Both the position numbers and the translations under genes were made by a program. Source: Phytopythium helicoides (taxonomy: Eukaryota; Oomycota; Peronosporomycetes; Pythiales; Pythiaceae). Taken from it: 64,000 bases of DNA. The notes below the pieces were generated by a model. It ran no database searches and was not told where the DNA came from. It saw only the letters and a list, made by a program, of their open reading frames with translations. The stretch lies in assembly GCA_024867545.1 (NCBI GenBank), contig JANFNE010000003.1, positions 2,170,001-2,234,000 on the forward strand. Reading direction: 5' to 3'. Positions 1-10,775 of this stretch are shown here, piece by piece (the first letter of the stretch is position 1; each line of letters opens with the position of its first letter).

Positions 1-294
1 CCGACAAGACGTCGAAGCATCCGCAGGAGGCTCACGGTTCGAAAACCTTAGCCGTTTGGCGTTCCTCCGCAGTTGCAGCTCGTGCTCAAGCACCGGCACC
101 GCCGCTCGGAGCGCCAGCAGCTCACGCAACGCCTCGTTTCGCGCGCGGTTGGAGTCCCGCCGCGTCTTGAGCTCGGCCGACGTCGACCCATCGACTTCTG
201 CGTCTTTGACTTCGTTTTGTGGCGTCGATGAAGCGTAGAACTCGTCCAGGAACGCGAGCACCGACGCCACGAGCGCTTGGTCGTCGAGGTCCAT
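1..294 (-). CDS. M96-like coiled-coil protein, N-terminal part
   Basis: An open frame runs leftward from an ATG at 294-292 and leaves the window after 98 codons without a stop. The protein starts MDLDDQALVASVL, followed by a basic stretch (TRRDSNRARNEAL) and a leucine-rich heptad region (LRELLALRAAVPVLEHELQL). This layout, an acidic start then a bZIP-like basic/coiled-coil segment, matches the complete genes at 6564-7910 and 22791-24115. I believe they belong to the oomycete family often annotated as M96 mating-specific proteins, usually with a START-like C-terminal half, which here lies outside the window. A role in nucleic-acid binding is inferred only from the basic leucine-zipper look. 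Confidence 0.6.
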   Translation of the reverse strand, partial: MDLDDQALVASVLAFLDEFYASSTPQNEVKDAEVDGSTSAELKTRRDSNRARNEALRELLALRAAVPVLEHELQLRRNAKRLRFSNREPPADASTSCR

Positions 295-574
295 GGTGGT
301 GATGAAGGACGGGAGAAATGTCCGATATGAACTGTGTCTTGTCTTCATTATAGACAGCGTTTGGGGAAGCATGGAGCAATCTAATGCGACCACAAGGCGT
401 TGAAGTATTGAGGACCTTCAGAATGTGATGATCCTCAAGGTGCTTTGAATCACGAGGGATGACAGTGAGCCATTCGCATGCTTCGCTTTGAGATTTAGGC
501 GTGTTGCTACGCATTATGTCCAAAACTGACCAGGCTCGCCTAACTTTGATCGACGGTGGCTTTCGCATCGTGTC

Positions 575-2965
575 GGCCCATTGACTTCATGCCTGGGTGG
601 AGTGGAGGCTCGTTCGAGCAGGTCAAAATCGTGGCCAATTGCCACACAACAAGAGGAGTCCAAGTTTGCAACCAGTGCTTCAATCAGTTGATTATCGCAA
701 CACGAAAACGTTGCTTTGATGAGCCATCGAGTCCCAGGTTCTTGTCTTTCGACCCCAGCCAGGATAGTTGCTCGACACCACTTGCAGCAGGTTGCCTCGC
801 CGCCGTTCTGCCGCGGACTCAACATGGACACGCCAGACTTGATGCTTTCCTCTTCCGTCCAATGTCAATCCTGACAGTGCCCTCTTGAATGTTGGATAAC
901 GATGGCTCATCATGCAGCATGGCATCAAATGCGTCGCTGTCTTCGCGCATTGCGCCAACGGAAAAGTAGGCTGGATGCAACGTGGACTCCTGCTTCTGAT
1001 CGGCTTAATCCATAGATACTAACTTCGAACAGCGCAAAGCTTAAGTGCCTGCAGAAATGATGAGTGTGCAGTGCTCATGGCGACGGCTTCAAGCATTGCA
1101 ACATCTCTTCCAGCGTCTTTGCAAGACTCGTATTGGGTATGGCATGCACACGCAGTTGTGTATTTGATAGTTATCAGATTGACCCGCTTGCCGATCCTTT
1201 TCCGGCTCACATGTTGCCTCATCAACGCCCCACCTTTGCATCCATGCCGTGTTTACACGCGCCTGCCCAACTCAACGTCGAGTACATTTCACCTGTCGTT
1301 TGTTGTCGGATCACAAGATATCCAGGGCCTTGGCAAAGATGCACATTACAATACTCGTCTGCGACTTGCACCCCGTGCTTGGCCAACGTCCAACTCTGCA
1401 GCTCACGTTAATCAGACGTTGAGTTGCACTCCACTCTACTGTGGTCTCAACGATACCGTCACGCCATCGCTGTGGATGTGTCCGAGGCCTCGATTAGCCC
1501 TGGAGGAGCCTTCAGCGTAAGCGCCCATCGCCACCACCATGTAGACGAGTGCTCAAGACGAGCTGCTCCCGTCCGAGTTGGCCTTCCAACAGCTCACTTT
1601 CCTACTTGCCTCGGACAGCACAAGCTCCTCAAGCCCAAGCCCAGTCCAGTCGCCATGGTTCGCTTCCTCACGGCCGTCGCCACGGCCCTCGCCGCCATTA
1701 CCGCTTCCGCGACTGCCAAGTTCGCTGCCATGGAGGCTGTCGACAGCCCGTACTACAACGACGAGGGCATCCTGCAGATCGGTGCGCTTGAGGCTGCCAA
1801 CGTGACGGTCGCCGCCGGCACGCAGCACGACGAGATCCTGTCGTACGCGGACGCGAGCTACATTGCCGTGCAGTTCTCGAGCTTCGACCTGCCGACGGGT
1901 GACCTCGTGATTGTGCGCTCGCCCGACGCCAGCGTTGTGTACTACTACCAGGGCCAGGGACGTGAGGGCCTTGGTGACTTCGTGTCGACCTTCATCCCGG
2001 GTGACACTGCCGTCGTGCAGTACTTCCCGGCGTCCACGACCACGGCGACGGACAAGGCCTTCAGCATCAGCGGCTACTTCCGCGGCTTCCCCGCCAAGGA
2101 GGACGAGTCCCTCTGTGGCTCGGACAACTCCAAGCCCGCCAAGTGCTACCAGAGCGGCAGCTCGCTCTTCAGCAGCCTTCCTCAGGCGTACACCAAGTCC
2201 CGTGCCGTTGCTCGTCTTCTCATCGGTGGTTCGAGCCTCTGCACGGGCTGGCTCATTGGCAGCGAGGGACACCTCATCACCAACGAGCACTGTATCACGG
2301 CCGCCTCGGACGCTACTGCCATCGATGTCGAGTTCATGGCTGAGAGCTCGTCGTGCTCTGTTGAGTGCAAGACCCAGCTTGGCTGCGCGGGTACCGTTGT
2401 CGCCACGACCACCACGTTCATCACCAACGACGCGACGAACGACTACGCCATTGTGAAGCTCCCGGCTGCTGCTGCCAGCTCGGCTCCGTCCACCTACGGC
2501 TACCTGCAGCTGCGTGCGTCCGGCCCGAAGCTCGGCGAGCAGATCTACATCCCGCAACACCCTGTGGGCTACGCCAAGCGCATTGCCAGCGTCGTGGACA
2601 GCGGTGCCGTCGCCACGATCCTGTCGACTGGCGGTTCGCACTCGTGCGGCACGAACCAGGTTGGCTACAACGCCGACACGCAGGGCGGATCGTCGGGCTC
2701 GCCTGTCATTTCGGCCACGGACAACGCTGTCGTTGCCCTGCACCACTGCGGTGGCTGCCAGAACGTCGCCGTCGATGTGCGTGACGTCATTTCGAGCCTC
2801 AAGACCAAGGGCATCTCGATCGCCAACCTCACCGTCTAAGTGGCCTCTGTTCCTGGTCGCAAAGACCAATTCGTCGTTGACGTATAACGAGCGTTTGCTC
2901 GCGTAGCAATACACGTTGCAGCTTGCTTTGGTTGAAGTCCTTGCACAATCGTTGATTGATAACCT
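575..2965 (+). repeat. Segmental duplication, copy A
   Basis: This block is repeated in inverted orientation at about 26525-34245, where a retrotransposon interrupts it. Matching stretches are recognisable by eye in several places: around 583-650 (GGCTCGTTCGAGCAGGTC on both), around 810-890, around 1027-1230 (TTATCAGATTGACCCGCTTGC on both), the roughly 110 bp before the protease start, the whole protease coding sequence, and about 125 bp after its stop. Edges are approximate. The stretch 295-1654 has no convincing gene; 575-900 looks like a copy of the 3' end of the bHLH/F-box gene found beside copy B. Confidence 0.8.
1655..2839 (+). CDS. Secreted trypsin-like serine protease (S1 fold), copy A
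   Basis: The 394-residue protein starts at the ATG at 1655; the open frame extends further upstream, but only this start gives a signal peptide (MVRFLTAVATALAAITASATA). Residues about 25-150 form an unassigned beta-rich region, followed by a trypsin-like peptidase domain. The apparent triad is His212 (in NEHC), Asp263 (in TNDYAI) and Ser347 (in GGSSGSP). Many cysteines fit an extracellular, disulfide-bonded enzyme. It should cleave proteins outside the cell; substrate and specificity cannot be read from the sequence. A close second copy at 26644-33119 is split by a retrotransposon. The intact frame and triad suggest this copy is the functional one. Confidence 0.88.
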   Translation: MVRFLTAVATALAAITASATAKFAAMEAVDSPYYNDEGILQIGALEAANVTVAAGTQHDEILSYADASYIAVQFSSFDLPTGDLVIVRSPDASVVYYYQGQGREGLGDFVSTFIPGDTAVVQYFPASTTTATDKAFSISGYFRGFPAKEDESLCGSDNSKPAKCYQSGSSLFSSLPQAYTKSRAVARLLIGGSSLCTGWLIGSEGHLITNEHCITAASDATAIDVEFMAESSSCSVECKTQLGCAGTVVATTTTFITNDATNDYAIVKLPAAAASSAPSTYGYLQLRASGPKLGEQIYIPQHPVGYAKRIASVVDSGAVATILSTGGSHSCGTNQVGYNADTQGGSSGSPVISATDNAVVALHHCGGCQNVAVDVRDVISSLKTKGISIANLTV

Positions 2966-3164
2966 TGCATACTCGACTGATATCTATCACCGGACACATC
3001 GAAATGACCATGCTGATGTGATCTACTCGAATACACCTCGATGAAGTCTGAAGATGTGCTGCTCTCTCACCTATCACGATATCTCGTTTCCTGCCTAGGT
3101 TTGTTCACTTCACGGTTGGATTTGCAGATTCCTGATCTAGCTTTCCGTTCCAAGTGCATCAGCC

Positions 3165-3325
3165 ATGCATACCACTAAGCTCTACGACGAGAAGTATGGC
3201 TATTACAATGACTGCTAGGAAGTTCGGATAGTTTGGGCAGCTCAAACGACTTCAGCTACGGTGAATTCGGGTATGGCGGCTATGGCTACGGTGGCTACAC
3301 GTTTGGCGGGAGCTACAGCGACTAA
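3165..3325 (+). pseudogene. Small Gly/Tyr-rich peptide gene with a frameshift
   Basis: From the ATG at 3165 the frame reads MHTTKLYDEKYGYYNDC and then meets a TAG at 3216. In another frame, directly after, the sequence reads GSSDSLGSSNDFSYGEF and a run of YGG repeats ending in TAA at 3325. A single missing base near 3216 would join the two parts into a peptide of about 53 residues. No GT-AG intron fits. I do not recognise the peptide; Gly/Tyr-rich short proteins are often structural or secreted, but no signal peptide is visible here. It may be a relic, a sequencing error, or chance. Confidence 0.35.
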
Positions 3326-3566
3326 GCTCTTTATTGGTGCTTGAGCGGAATGCGTATAGTAGATGACTCATGATAGGGTGGTTGCTTCTTCATGTTGCGG
3401 TGTCATTGGTGCCGCGGGCACACCCAATAAACTCCAAATTTTCCTTCTTGAGTGCTGCAACGTTGACAAGATCTTGACTCCGATAGAAAATCTTTTCTCT
3501 ATGACATACTTCGAAGTAGCAAGCATGCATGCAGCTCTAGTTACCCACCAGACTGCTGAGCTCGTG

Positions 3567-5111
3567 CTAGTACTCAAGCGTCAGATCCTTTAGGCGCGGC
3601 GTGTCGACGAGCTCGATGTACTGGTGGTACGGATGGCGCTCAATCCACTTTTGGATGCAAAAGCCAACGACCAGCGCGATGACGTTCAAAATGCAGCTGG
3701 TCCACGACTTGGTGAGTTCGTTGACCATGATAAAGGCACCAAGGGTGAACGGCAGAAGCATCGTCAGCGCAAGTGCTCGGTCCGACAGATTCACGCGGTA
3801 CGGCCGCTCAATCTCCGGATGCGAGAACCGCATGCGCACGGCAGCTGCCATCTCCACAAGCGACGAGAGCGCCGAGAGGAAGTTGTCAACCCCCAGGATC
3901 GTGTCAAAGTCGAACAGACCCATGAACACGATAATAGAGAACGATAGCATTATCGCCCGGCGCGGCACACCGTGTTCCGGGTCACGCCTGCAGTGGTCAC
4001 AAAGGGTTAGCAGGCGAAGTCCAAACTTCAAACCTTGCAGTAACGTACTGGGCGAAGAAGGGTGGGGCAAGACCCGAGTCGGCCATACCCGCAAGCTGGA
4101 AACCGTCCTTGGCCATCTCAGCCACGTACAATCCGAGGTTGCCAAAGACGGACGAGATCAGGATCCAGATGCAGAGCCAGGTGCCGCCAACCTGCTGCGC
4201 AATGACCGAGTAGGAGCCGTCGTCCCAGGTCGTGTAGTGGGGCTTGTCAGCGCCGGAGATGGCGATAAACGGGATGATGTAGGTGAAGGCGATCATGATG
4301 ACAGTGAGCACCATGGCGCGCGGGTAGGTGGTCTTGGGGTCCTGGATCTCGCCGGCGTAGGCACCGGCGGCGTCAAAGCCACTGTAGTTCCAGTAGAGCG
4401 CGCTCATGAGGCGCCCCCAGTCTCGCTGCAATAGGCGAAAACAAAAGTCATGAGTTGGTCAGTGCGCAAGTTTCGCAAGGAGCTGCACAGCGCATCGAGA
4501 CGTACGTCTTTGCGGATGACAACCCAGTTGGCGGGGTTGATCTGCGGCAGCGCGCACGCGATCATGACTGCAAAGGGGAGGAATATCATGACGCCCATGG
4601 CGAGCAGCGTGTGTCCGACGACTTTGATGCTGGAGAGCGTGGGCAGCATGAACAGCACGGCGATGCCTGCTCGCGCGAGGAAGCGCGTCCACTGGATGCC
4701 TTGGTCGTCGTCGTCGTCGCTGGCGTCTGCGCTGTCTCCGTCGGGGCCGAGCTGGCCCGCGTATAGCGCGCGTACAGTGTCTACAATGAGGCATGGGTAG
4801 ATGGCGTTGTCGATGACGCCCGAGACCCACGACCAGAAGCCGACCTGGAAGCCCATGGGGCGTCCGAAGGCGACGCCGACCCACTTGCAGAAGCTGCCGT
4901 CGGTGGGGAAGGCCGTGAAGAGCTCTGCAAACGTGAGCGCGAGCGGCAGGCACCAGACCCAGGGGAAGACGACGACGGCCAGGATGCCGAAGAAGGGTCC
5001 GCAGGCGGCGATCACGGGCTCGCTGCCCCACGGGCCGCCGCTCACGTTGAAGTAGGTGATGAGCGCCACCGACAGGATGCCGAGCTTGCGGTGCGAGTGC
5101 GCGCCCGTCAT
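3567..5111 (-). CDS. Amino-acid permease, APC superfamily
   Basis: Three exons: 5111-4506, 4425-4049 and 3987-3567. The introns are 4505-4426 (GTACGT...TTGCAG) and 4048-3988 (GTACGT...CTGCAG). Splicing gives 467 residues. The protein begins MTGAHSHRKLGILSVALITY and has about 11-12 hydrophobic segments. Family hallmarks are the first helix with NVSGGPWGSEP and the motif SALYWNYSGFDAAGAYAGE, which resembles the plant/oomycete polyamine or L-amino-acid branch. It should take up amino acids or polyamines at the plasma or an internal membrane. The acidic loop SADASDDDDDQG in the first half is unusual. The open frame extends upstream of 5111, but that part has no permease character. Confidence 0.88.
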
Positions 5112-5397
5112 GGCGGCGGCGCTAGGGCGGGCGCGGCCGGAAGAGCGCGCGGGCCCTCGAGCCGATGGCGCAGGCGGACGCCGGCACCCGCGGCGAGCGA
5201 GCGAGCGGCGACGAGCTGGACGGACGAAGCCGACCGCGGGATGCCTGGACGGGAGGGGCGTCCCATCAACACAGAACCGGTTGGTACCGGTATGCACCGG
5301 TAGGCATTGTGGTGATGCGGGTCAAACGACATGGTGCCTTTGATGTTGATGCGGTTGATGCGGTTTGGTTGCTGGCGGCTTGGCATTGACTTTGAGT

Positions 5398-5398
<1 letters not shown>

Positions 5399-5430
<32 letters not shown>

Positions 5431-5449
5431 TTGTGTTGTTGTTGTTGAT
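5399..5449. repeat. (GTT)n microsatellite upstream of the permease
   Basis: Imperfect GTT repeats lie about 290 bp upstream of the permease start. On the minus strand they fall inside an ATG-started 82-codon frame (5570-5322) and would encode Gln/Asn runs. That frame could be an upstream ORF or a 5' exon of the permease, but I find no convincing splice connection, so I do not call it as a gene. Confidence 0.7.
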
Positions 5450-5570
5450 TTTGCGTTTGCATGGGTGGGTGAGGGAAGTGGTGCCATGTAGTGCTTTCGA
5501 CTCGGCTTGAGAGGTCTGGGAGCATGTAGTAGTTCAAGTAAGACGACAAATTCTCCCGTGACATTGACAT

Positions 5571-6504
5571 GTCGACGAGCGAAGATCGCAGCGACAGAAG
5601 GAGCTGCAAACGGTGTGAATGTAGACGCAGTGACGGACAGGCGAGTGAGCGGAATGGTGTCAACAACGCCGCGTTAGCTGCGTGGCTGTCTCGCAGCGAT
5701 GCAAGCACGCGCGGCGACCTTTGTGCAGGTAGTGCAGTCATCGACGACAAGACCCGAGATGGAGCGAGGAGGTGTGTGAAGCCCATGGGATTCGCACGAG
5801 CTTCCCTACTCCTACATGTACCATGACTAATGAAGTAATCGGCTCATACTACTAATCATCCGCTCTGTTGCAGTCAGTCGAAGTGAAGGTCGGCAGTCGC
5901 GAGCCATCGGTTCACCCCTGCTCACAGTCAGTCCGTCCCACGTCAACTCTGAAGCCTCTTCGCTCTCTGCTGCCACCCCGCGGCAGATCTTCACTCGCGG
6001 ACCCAGTCAGTCGAGGAGGGGCCGTTGACTGGACCCATCCAGCCAGCGATCCATACACGTGGCAGACCAGCGTCCCTGACATCGAAAGTCTCGCTTCGCA
6101 CCGTGGCCATTCGCCATTCCGCGCTGCTGAGATCATCAAGACGACCGCGTCATCGTTGACGCTGAGAGACAATCAGAGACCAGCTGGGGATTTAGTAATC
6201 GACCAGCAGATAATCCTTCCCTCCCAGCCGTGCACAGCCCAAGCTCGCCATCGTAATCTCGGGCAGTTCCCGTCGGCATTTTCGCCGTCGCAGAGCGTTC
6301 AAGCAGTAATCGCCCAGCAGATCACCTCGCCGCCCGCCTTGTTGTCGACTACATCGGCGTAATCGCTCGCTTCTCTGCGCATTGCGAGCCGCTCGCTTGC
6401 GTTCTTACCATCAGTCCGCGGCGCTGTTTACGCCACCGGCGTCAGGATAAACAGCGACGCTGTTTGTTGGCGTTGCGTTGCGTTCCTCGGTGTACCACCG
6501 TCAA
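5571..6504. other. Intergenic stretch, no gene supported
   Basis: This lies between the permease (leftward) and the M96-like gene (rightward). A 164-codon frame at 5868-6362 has no domain, no repeats of known type and no recognisable homologue, so I treat it as chance. The stretch probably carries the promoters of the two divergent genes. Confidence 0.5.
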
Positions 6505-6520
6505 CTCATTTTCGCATCGA
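6505..6520 (+). promoter_or_regulatory. Inr-like start element of the M96-like gene
   Basis: CTCATTTTCGCAT lies about 55 bp before the ATG at 6564. It resembles the oomycete initiator plus flanking element (GCTCATTYYNCAWTTT). The second half is imperfect, so this is a tentative call. Confidence 0.35.
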
Positions 6521-6563
6521 GCGAGCGCCTGCACGTCTCCACTTAAGCCTTTACCAGTTGCTA

Positions 6564-7910
6564 ATGGCCGCCGCGATGGCCGAAGCTCGTCAGCTCGACA
6601 CGCTGCTGGACGAACTGCTCGCGTGGGACTCTGGCGACCGAGACGCGCTTCGACCGTCGGAACCTGCGCAGACGATGCCAGTGGCGGTGCCAACGCCTCC
6701 GGCGAGCCGCAAGAGACGGAGAGCAGGCGATGCAGACTCCAAGCAGTGGCAGGAGGAGGCTTTAAGGCTGTGGGAGTCGCGGACCAAGACGATTGCCAAG
6801 AAGAGCGAGGCACCAGTGCCGAGACTGCCGTCCTGGCAGCGACGCAAGCTCGAGCTCAAGGAGGCGCGCGAGGAGGTGGAGCGCCTGGAAGAGAAGCTGC
6901 GAAGTCTGCACGGTGACACAGAGATGAAAACAGAGGATACATCGGTCAAGCAGGAGGCGAGCAATGAGGTTGACTGGAAACAGGTGGCTGAACTGGAGAA
7001 GAAGAAGAAGGAGGAGTCCGAGATCGAGAACGCTCGCCTGCGAGGTCTCATCAAGAAGCAACACGAGCTCGCTGATGTGCTGGCACCGGCGATCTCCCTT
7101 GCTAAAACATGCCAGTCGGTCACAGTGCCACGCGACTCGCAAGAGGAGGCTCTCAGCGGTCGTACAGAGTTGTTCGCATCCATGGAGCTGAGGCTCAACA
7201 AGAAGCTTGCACAGGTCAGAGGAAAGATCCGACGTATCCGAGACAATGCGGCCGACGGTCAAGAGAGCTGCATTGTGCTTGACGAGGCGTCTCGCCCGAC
7301 GGTGAGGGTGCGGCGAATCAAGTCGATGCCGTTCGCTGTTCCTGTCGTCATGGATATTGTTCGAGTCTATCCGCATGGAGGTTTGCTTACTGGCCTAGCG
7401 CTTGCCATCGAGGTGCGTTGCGTTGTTTACTCTATTCTTTTGAAACGTGACAACTGATTTCTACGTGTCGGATCGCAGACCCAGTCCATCTCAGAAGATG
7501 CAGTTGGACTTGACTTCCACATGCAAGTGCCACCCCACGCTATTGGGGGTTCCGGTTTTGGAGTCCGAACACGGGGAGTCATGAAGCGCTGGAGTGGAGA
7601 AGGCCGCGAGATCTTTCAATTCGCGGCAGCTCGAGAATGGATGGACGCAGGATCCAATGTCATCGCCGAGACCAGCGAGTACGGGTGGGGCTATGTGAGA
7701 GAAGGCGTGCGTCGACGGCAGCAGGGCGAGAGCACGTGGATGATGGCCACTTCCGATTCGACGCTTGTGTCGCTCCATATCGACAAGGTTGGCATGGACA
7801 GCTCCACCTTTATGAACCAAGTACTGCTACCAGCGTGCAAGTACTTGGATGAGCGACTAAGCCAAGCGCTTGAGAACACGCTGTTAGACAGCTTGACCAC
7901 GTTGAAGTAA
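6564..7910 (+). CDS. M96-like coiled-coil/START-like protein
   Basis: Two exons, 6564-7412 and 7480 minus one (7479)-7910, separated by a 66-bp intron (7413-7478, GTGCGT...CGCAG). The 426-residue product starts MAAAMAEARQLDTLLDELL. Residues about 50-65 carry a basic patch (SRKRRRAGD). Two coiled-coil blocks follow: around PSWQRRKLELKEAREEVERL, and around ENARLRGLIKKQ. The C-terminal half, roughly 200-426, has the look of a START-like lipid/ligand-binding fold (for example GEGREIFQFAAAREWMDAG and TSEYGWGYVREG), although I identify this by family resemblance only. Homologous to the genes at 1-294 and 22791-24115. Proteins of this kind are often listed as M96 mating-specific; the function is unproven. 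Confidence 0.75.
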
Positions 7911-8186
7911 AGCAGGCGAGTATAGTATCAAATATCATTTAAACCATGCCAACCCAAAATGTGCATCAGGTGATATTAGAGTGAGGATGAAGTGGGGTGG
8001 CCGAGAAATAAAGTCAAGATATCGGCAAAAGTGAAATCAGGATATTTCGCAACTTGTCGGGCACGTAGCGAGTTTCCTTCTTCATCGTTCCTCTCAAACT
8101 TTGGACTATGACTTGGTAGCTATTTTTCATCATTTCTGCTGTCATCTCCAGAACAATTAGTGGAGTACTGCATTAGAAATCCTTGA

Positions 8187-10080
8187 TTACTTGACGGGAA
8201 CAAAATCTATTCGTCGACGTGCGTGGTCCGCTGCAAATGAGAAAATCAATACCACAGCATTGTCGTCAGGTCGGCTCACCAGCGTCTTCGTTGGAATTGG
8301 ACTCTCTGCTTTAGCTCTCTTTCTGTCGCTGTGTCCGTTACAGTCAAAAATGCTGAGAAAAGCAAGGCGGCAGAGTTGTGGGAGTCGACTTCTCATCAGA
8401 GAAAGCGGCTGGTTCTGGTAAGGTTCTACCATAGTCATCATGTAGGCATAAATGGATTCTCGTACTGCAAACTTGACGTACGCGATAGTTTGGTTGGAGC
8501 GCAGCATTGATGACACTGCACGGACGTCGCCTTCAGTCTGCAGTACATAACCAGATGAGGTACCCAAACATTCGAGTGATGTTAGGTTCTTGGTGATATT
8601 GGAAGTCTCGTCCGCCAGCTCCTGGAACAGAGGGTTCACAAGATCAAATTCACAGGAAATATCCTTGAGAGTGAGCCCAAGGTCCTTGATTCCGTTGATT
8701 AGGTCGATCGCACAAACTGTAGACCCGCTGAGTGACAAATATTGCAGTCGAGGACAACTTCGGAGCACGGTTGTCACGTCGAACTCGCTGGCGTCCATTT
8801 TGGAGAGGCGCAGCGTGGTCAGCGATGCACCAACTTGGCACAGCAAGTATGTCAAACCTCCTGTGAAGACATCCGGACCACTCCCACCAAGAGCAAACTC
8901 AATATCAAGACTTTCGATGCCCAGAGAACTATCAACAGGACTGCTTGGGTCGAACACCCCAGTGGTTATCAAATCTGCTCGATCGACACGGCATTCCCAA
9001 AACCCAGGTATCAAGGCTGTCACAGGAGGCAAGCCTGATGCTAAGTCACTGTGGCTCAGCACGAGCGCGTTATCAACGGCATTCGTCAACTTCCCTCAAC
9101 GTTTTTCAAGACCCTCAACCGATGACAGGATTTCGATTCCTGCCGCCCAGCTCCATATCGTTCAAGTATATGTCAACAAAACTAACTGTTCGTGCTGCTA
9201 GCGCAGAGAACAGTTGTAGGAAATTGTATTCAGGATAATGCTCATTCTTGGTGTTGATGACAAGGCTGTCAATCTTTGTGACGTGCTCTGTCGGAGGTAT
9301 ACTTCTGCATATGATACGGTCGTAGAACTGCCCTGAGCGAAACAAACCAATACAACGCTCAGATTCTGGGTGCATGCTTAGACTGACCTCGATCTTCGAG
9401 AACGTCATTCCTTCACCCTCCGCCAAAAGCTTTTCGATGGCATGAGCCATAAACTCGGGAAACTCGTCGCCTTTCACTTCCAGACTGATCACATCAATAC
9501 TTAGCGTGGATGAGATGCCTGCTATCGGATCACTTGTGAAGTCCCAGCTCTGGTTCTTCCTTCGCAGTTCAAGAAGTGTGTTAAGAACGCCCGCTGAAAC
9601 TACTGGGCACACCGTGATCAGCAATGTAACGGGGATATGAAGTTTGTCGACGCGGCGCCTCACTGTCTTCTGGATCTGGCATGCCGTACTATAGAACCCC
9701 GCTAACGGCTCCTTGTTCACCTCATCGAAAAGTTTGACGAGCCTTGCGCTATCCCACTCGTCGTCAGAAATCTTGAGCACGACTCGGTGCAGCAGCAGAT
9801 AGTCTTGGCCCACGTCCTTGCTCGCCAACTTAAACGGGGTAGTGTCCAGATCAAACGCGTCCTTCAGCACGAGCTCCAACGCCGCGGTATCCAGTTGTCC
9901 CAGGAGAGAAAGCAGTCGCACAGCGTCAAGAACAGCGCACAATCGGCTGGACGACGCGTTCTTGACGGGGTTTACCAGCAGACACACCCGGTCGTGGTGC
10001 TCGATTGTTGCAATTTGGAGCCTTAGCAGCCCGCGCACGGCCGCCAACGGCGTGCGCAGGAACGCCCAGCGTGCATTCAT
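8187..10080 (-). pseudogene. Leucine-rich (RNI-like) repeat protein, broken
   Basis: Two open blocks on the minus strand, 10080-9115 and 9089-8187, look like halves of one protein of about 630 residues. The second contains leucine-rich-repeat segments such as GASLTTLRLSKMDASEF and CPRLQYLSLSGSTV. The first has similar spacing (TFSKIEVSLSMHPES). Between them the frame shifts near 9130: the downstream frame extends back through EILSSVEGLEKR, then a TGA, then GKLTNAVDN. So one frameshift and one nonsense codon separate the halves, and no intron fits. It could be a decaying gene or an assembly error. LRR proteins of this type usually mediate protein contacts; nothing more can be said. Confidence 0.55.
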
Positions 10081-10125
10081 GATGTTGTCTTGCACTTTGT
10101 ATTCTCACAACGTCAGTTCCAAATA

Positions 10126-10370
10126 GTTGAGCTTCATGTGCATATCAATGCCCAAGGCAAAGATGGTCAATGGGAACATCACGAAAGAATTTGGAGAACA
10201 ATGCTACGCATATCCTCGAACGGAAACCATGTGAAATGGCTTGTTGATCACGGTGAGGATATTCACGCCAAAGGCAATAGGAATACCAAGACTTTACCGA
10301 GGGAAGCAGCTCAAAAGCAGCATGGAGTCGTGGAAAACTTTCATCAGCGCGACGCAGACTCGGGACGAAC
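10126..10370 (+). pseudogene. Degenerate ankyrin-repeat fragment
   Basis: The plus-strand frame reads VELHVHINAQGKDGQ, then NGNHVKWLVDHGEDIHAKGN, then EAAQKQHGVVENF. This is the ankyrin pattern (position in chain, HxxVVxxLLxxGADxxAK) with most signature residues altered. It starts 46 bp upstream of the broken leucine-rich gene on the other strand and has no proper start or end. Probably a relic of an ankyrin-repeat protein, a common and fast-decaying class in oomycete genomes. Confidence 0.4.
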
Positions 10371-10775
10371 CAAAAAGGCTATACTGCGTAGATCAGAGGT
10401 AGGATGTGAGTTATTGGTCGATCTTCGTATGATGAGACCATCCAACGTTTTCCTCGCCTCGACTTTGGTTCCATGGACGTCACGTTCGACCTCAGCTATT
10501 ATATGTATGAAGCAGCCACCTTGGCCGCCACCAAGTCTCCTGACAAAACAGGAAACCTCCCCCCATGCCCGCCAAGTTGAAGCAGCCCGCATGTCCGCGG
10601 GACCATCACTCCCGCGCCAGCTTCCAATCCCCAGGATACGACGTGATTGCGCGGGGGCCGCCATACAAAATCTCGTGGTGGGTCGCGTTCCGCCGCCACA
10701 GGGCCGCCGCACCTCGCCACTCTGCGTCTGCCGCCACTCTGCGTCTGCCGCCGCTCCCCGAGCGTCTTTCTCGCC

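Noticed and set aside
1553..2914. 453-codon frame antisense to protease copy A (and a 391-codon one at 26737-27912 antisense to copy B)
   Set aside because: Mirror image of a gene with strong GC bias at third positions; Arg/Val/Gly-rich without any domain. Its presence in both copies follows from the duplication.
5868..6362. 164-codon plus-strand frame
   Set aside because: Low information, no domain, lies in the divergent promoter region.
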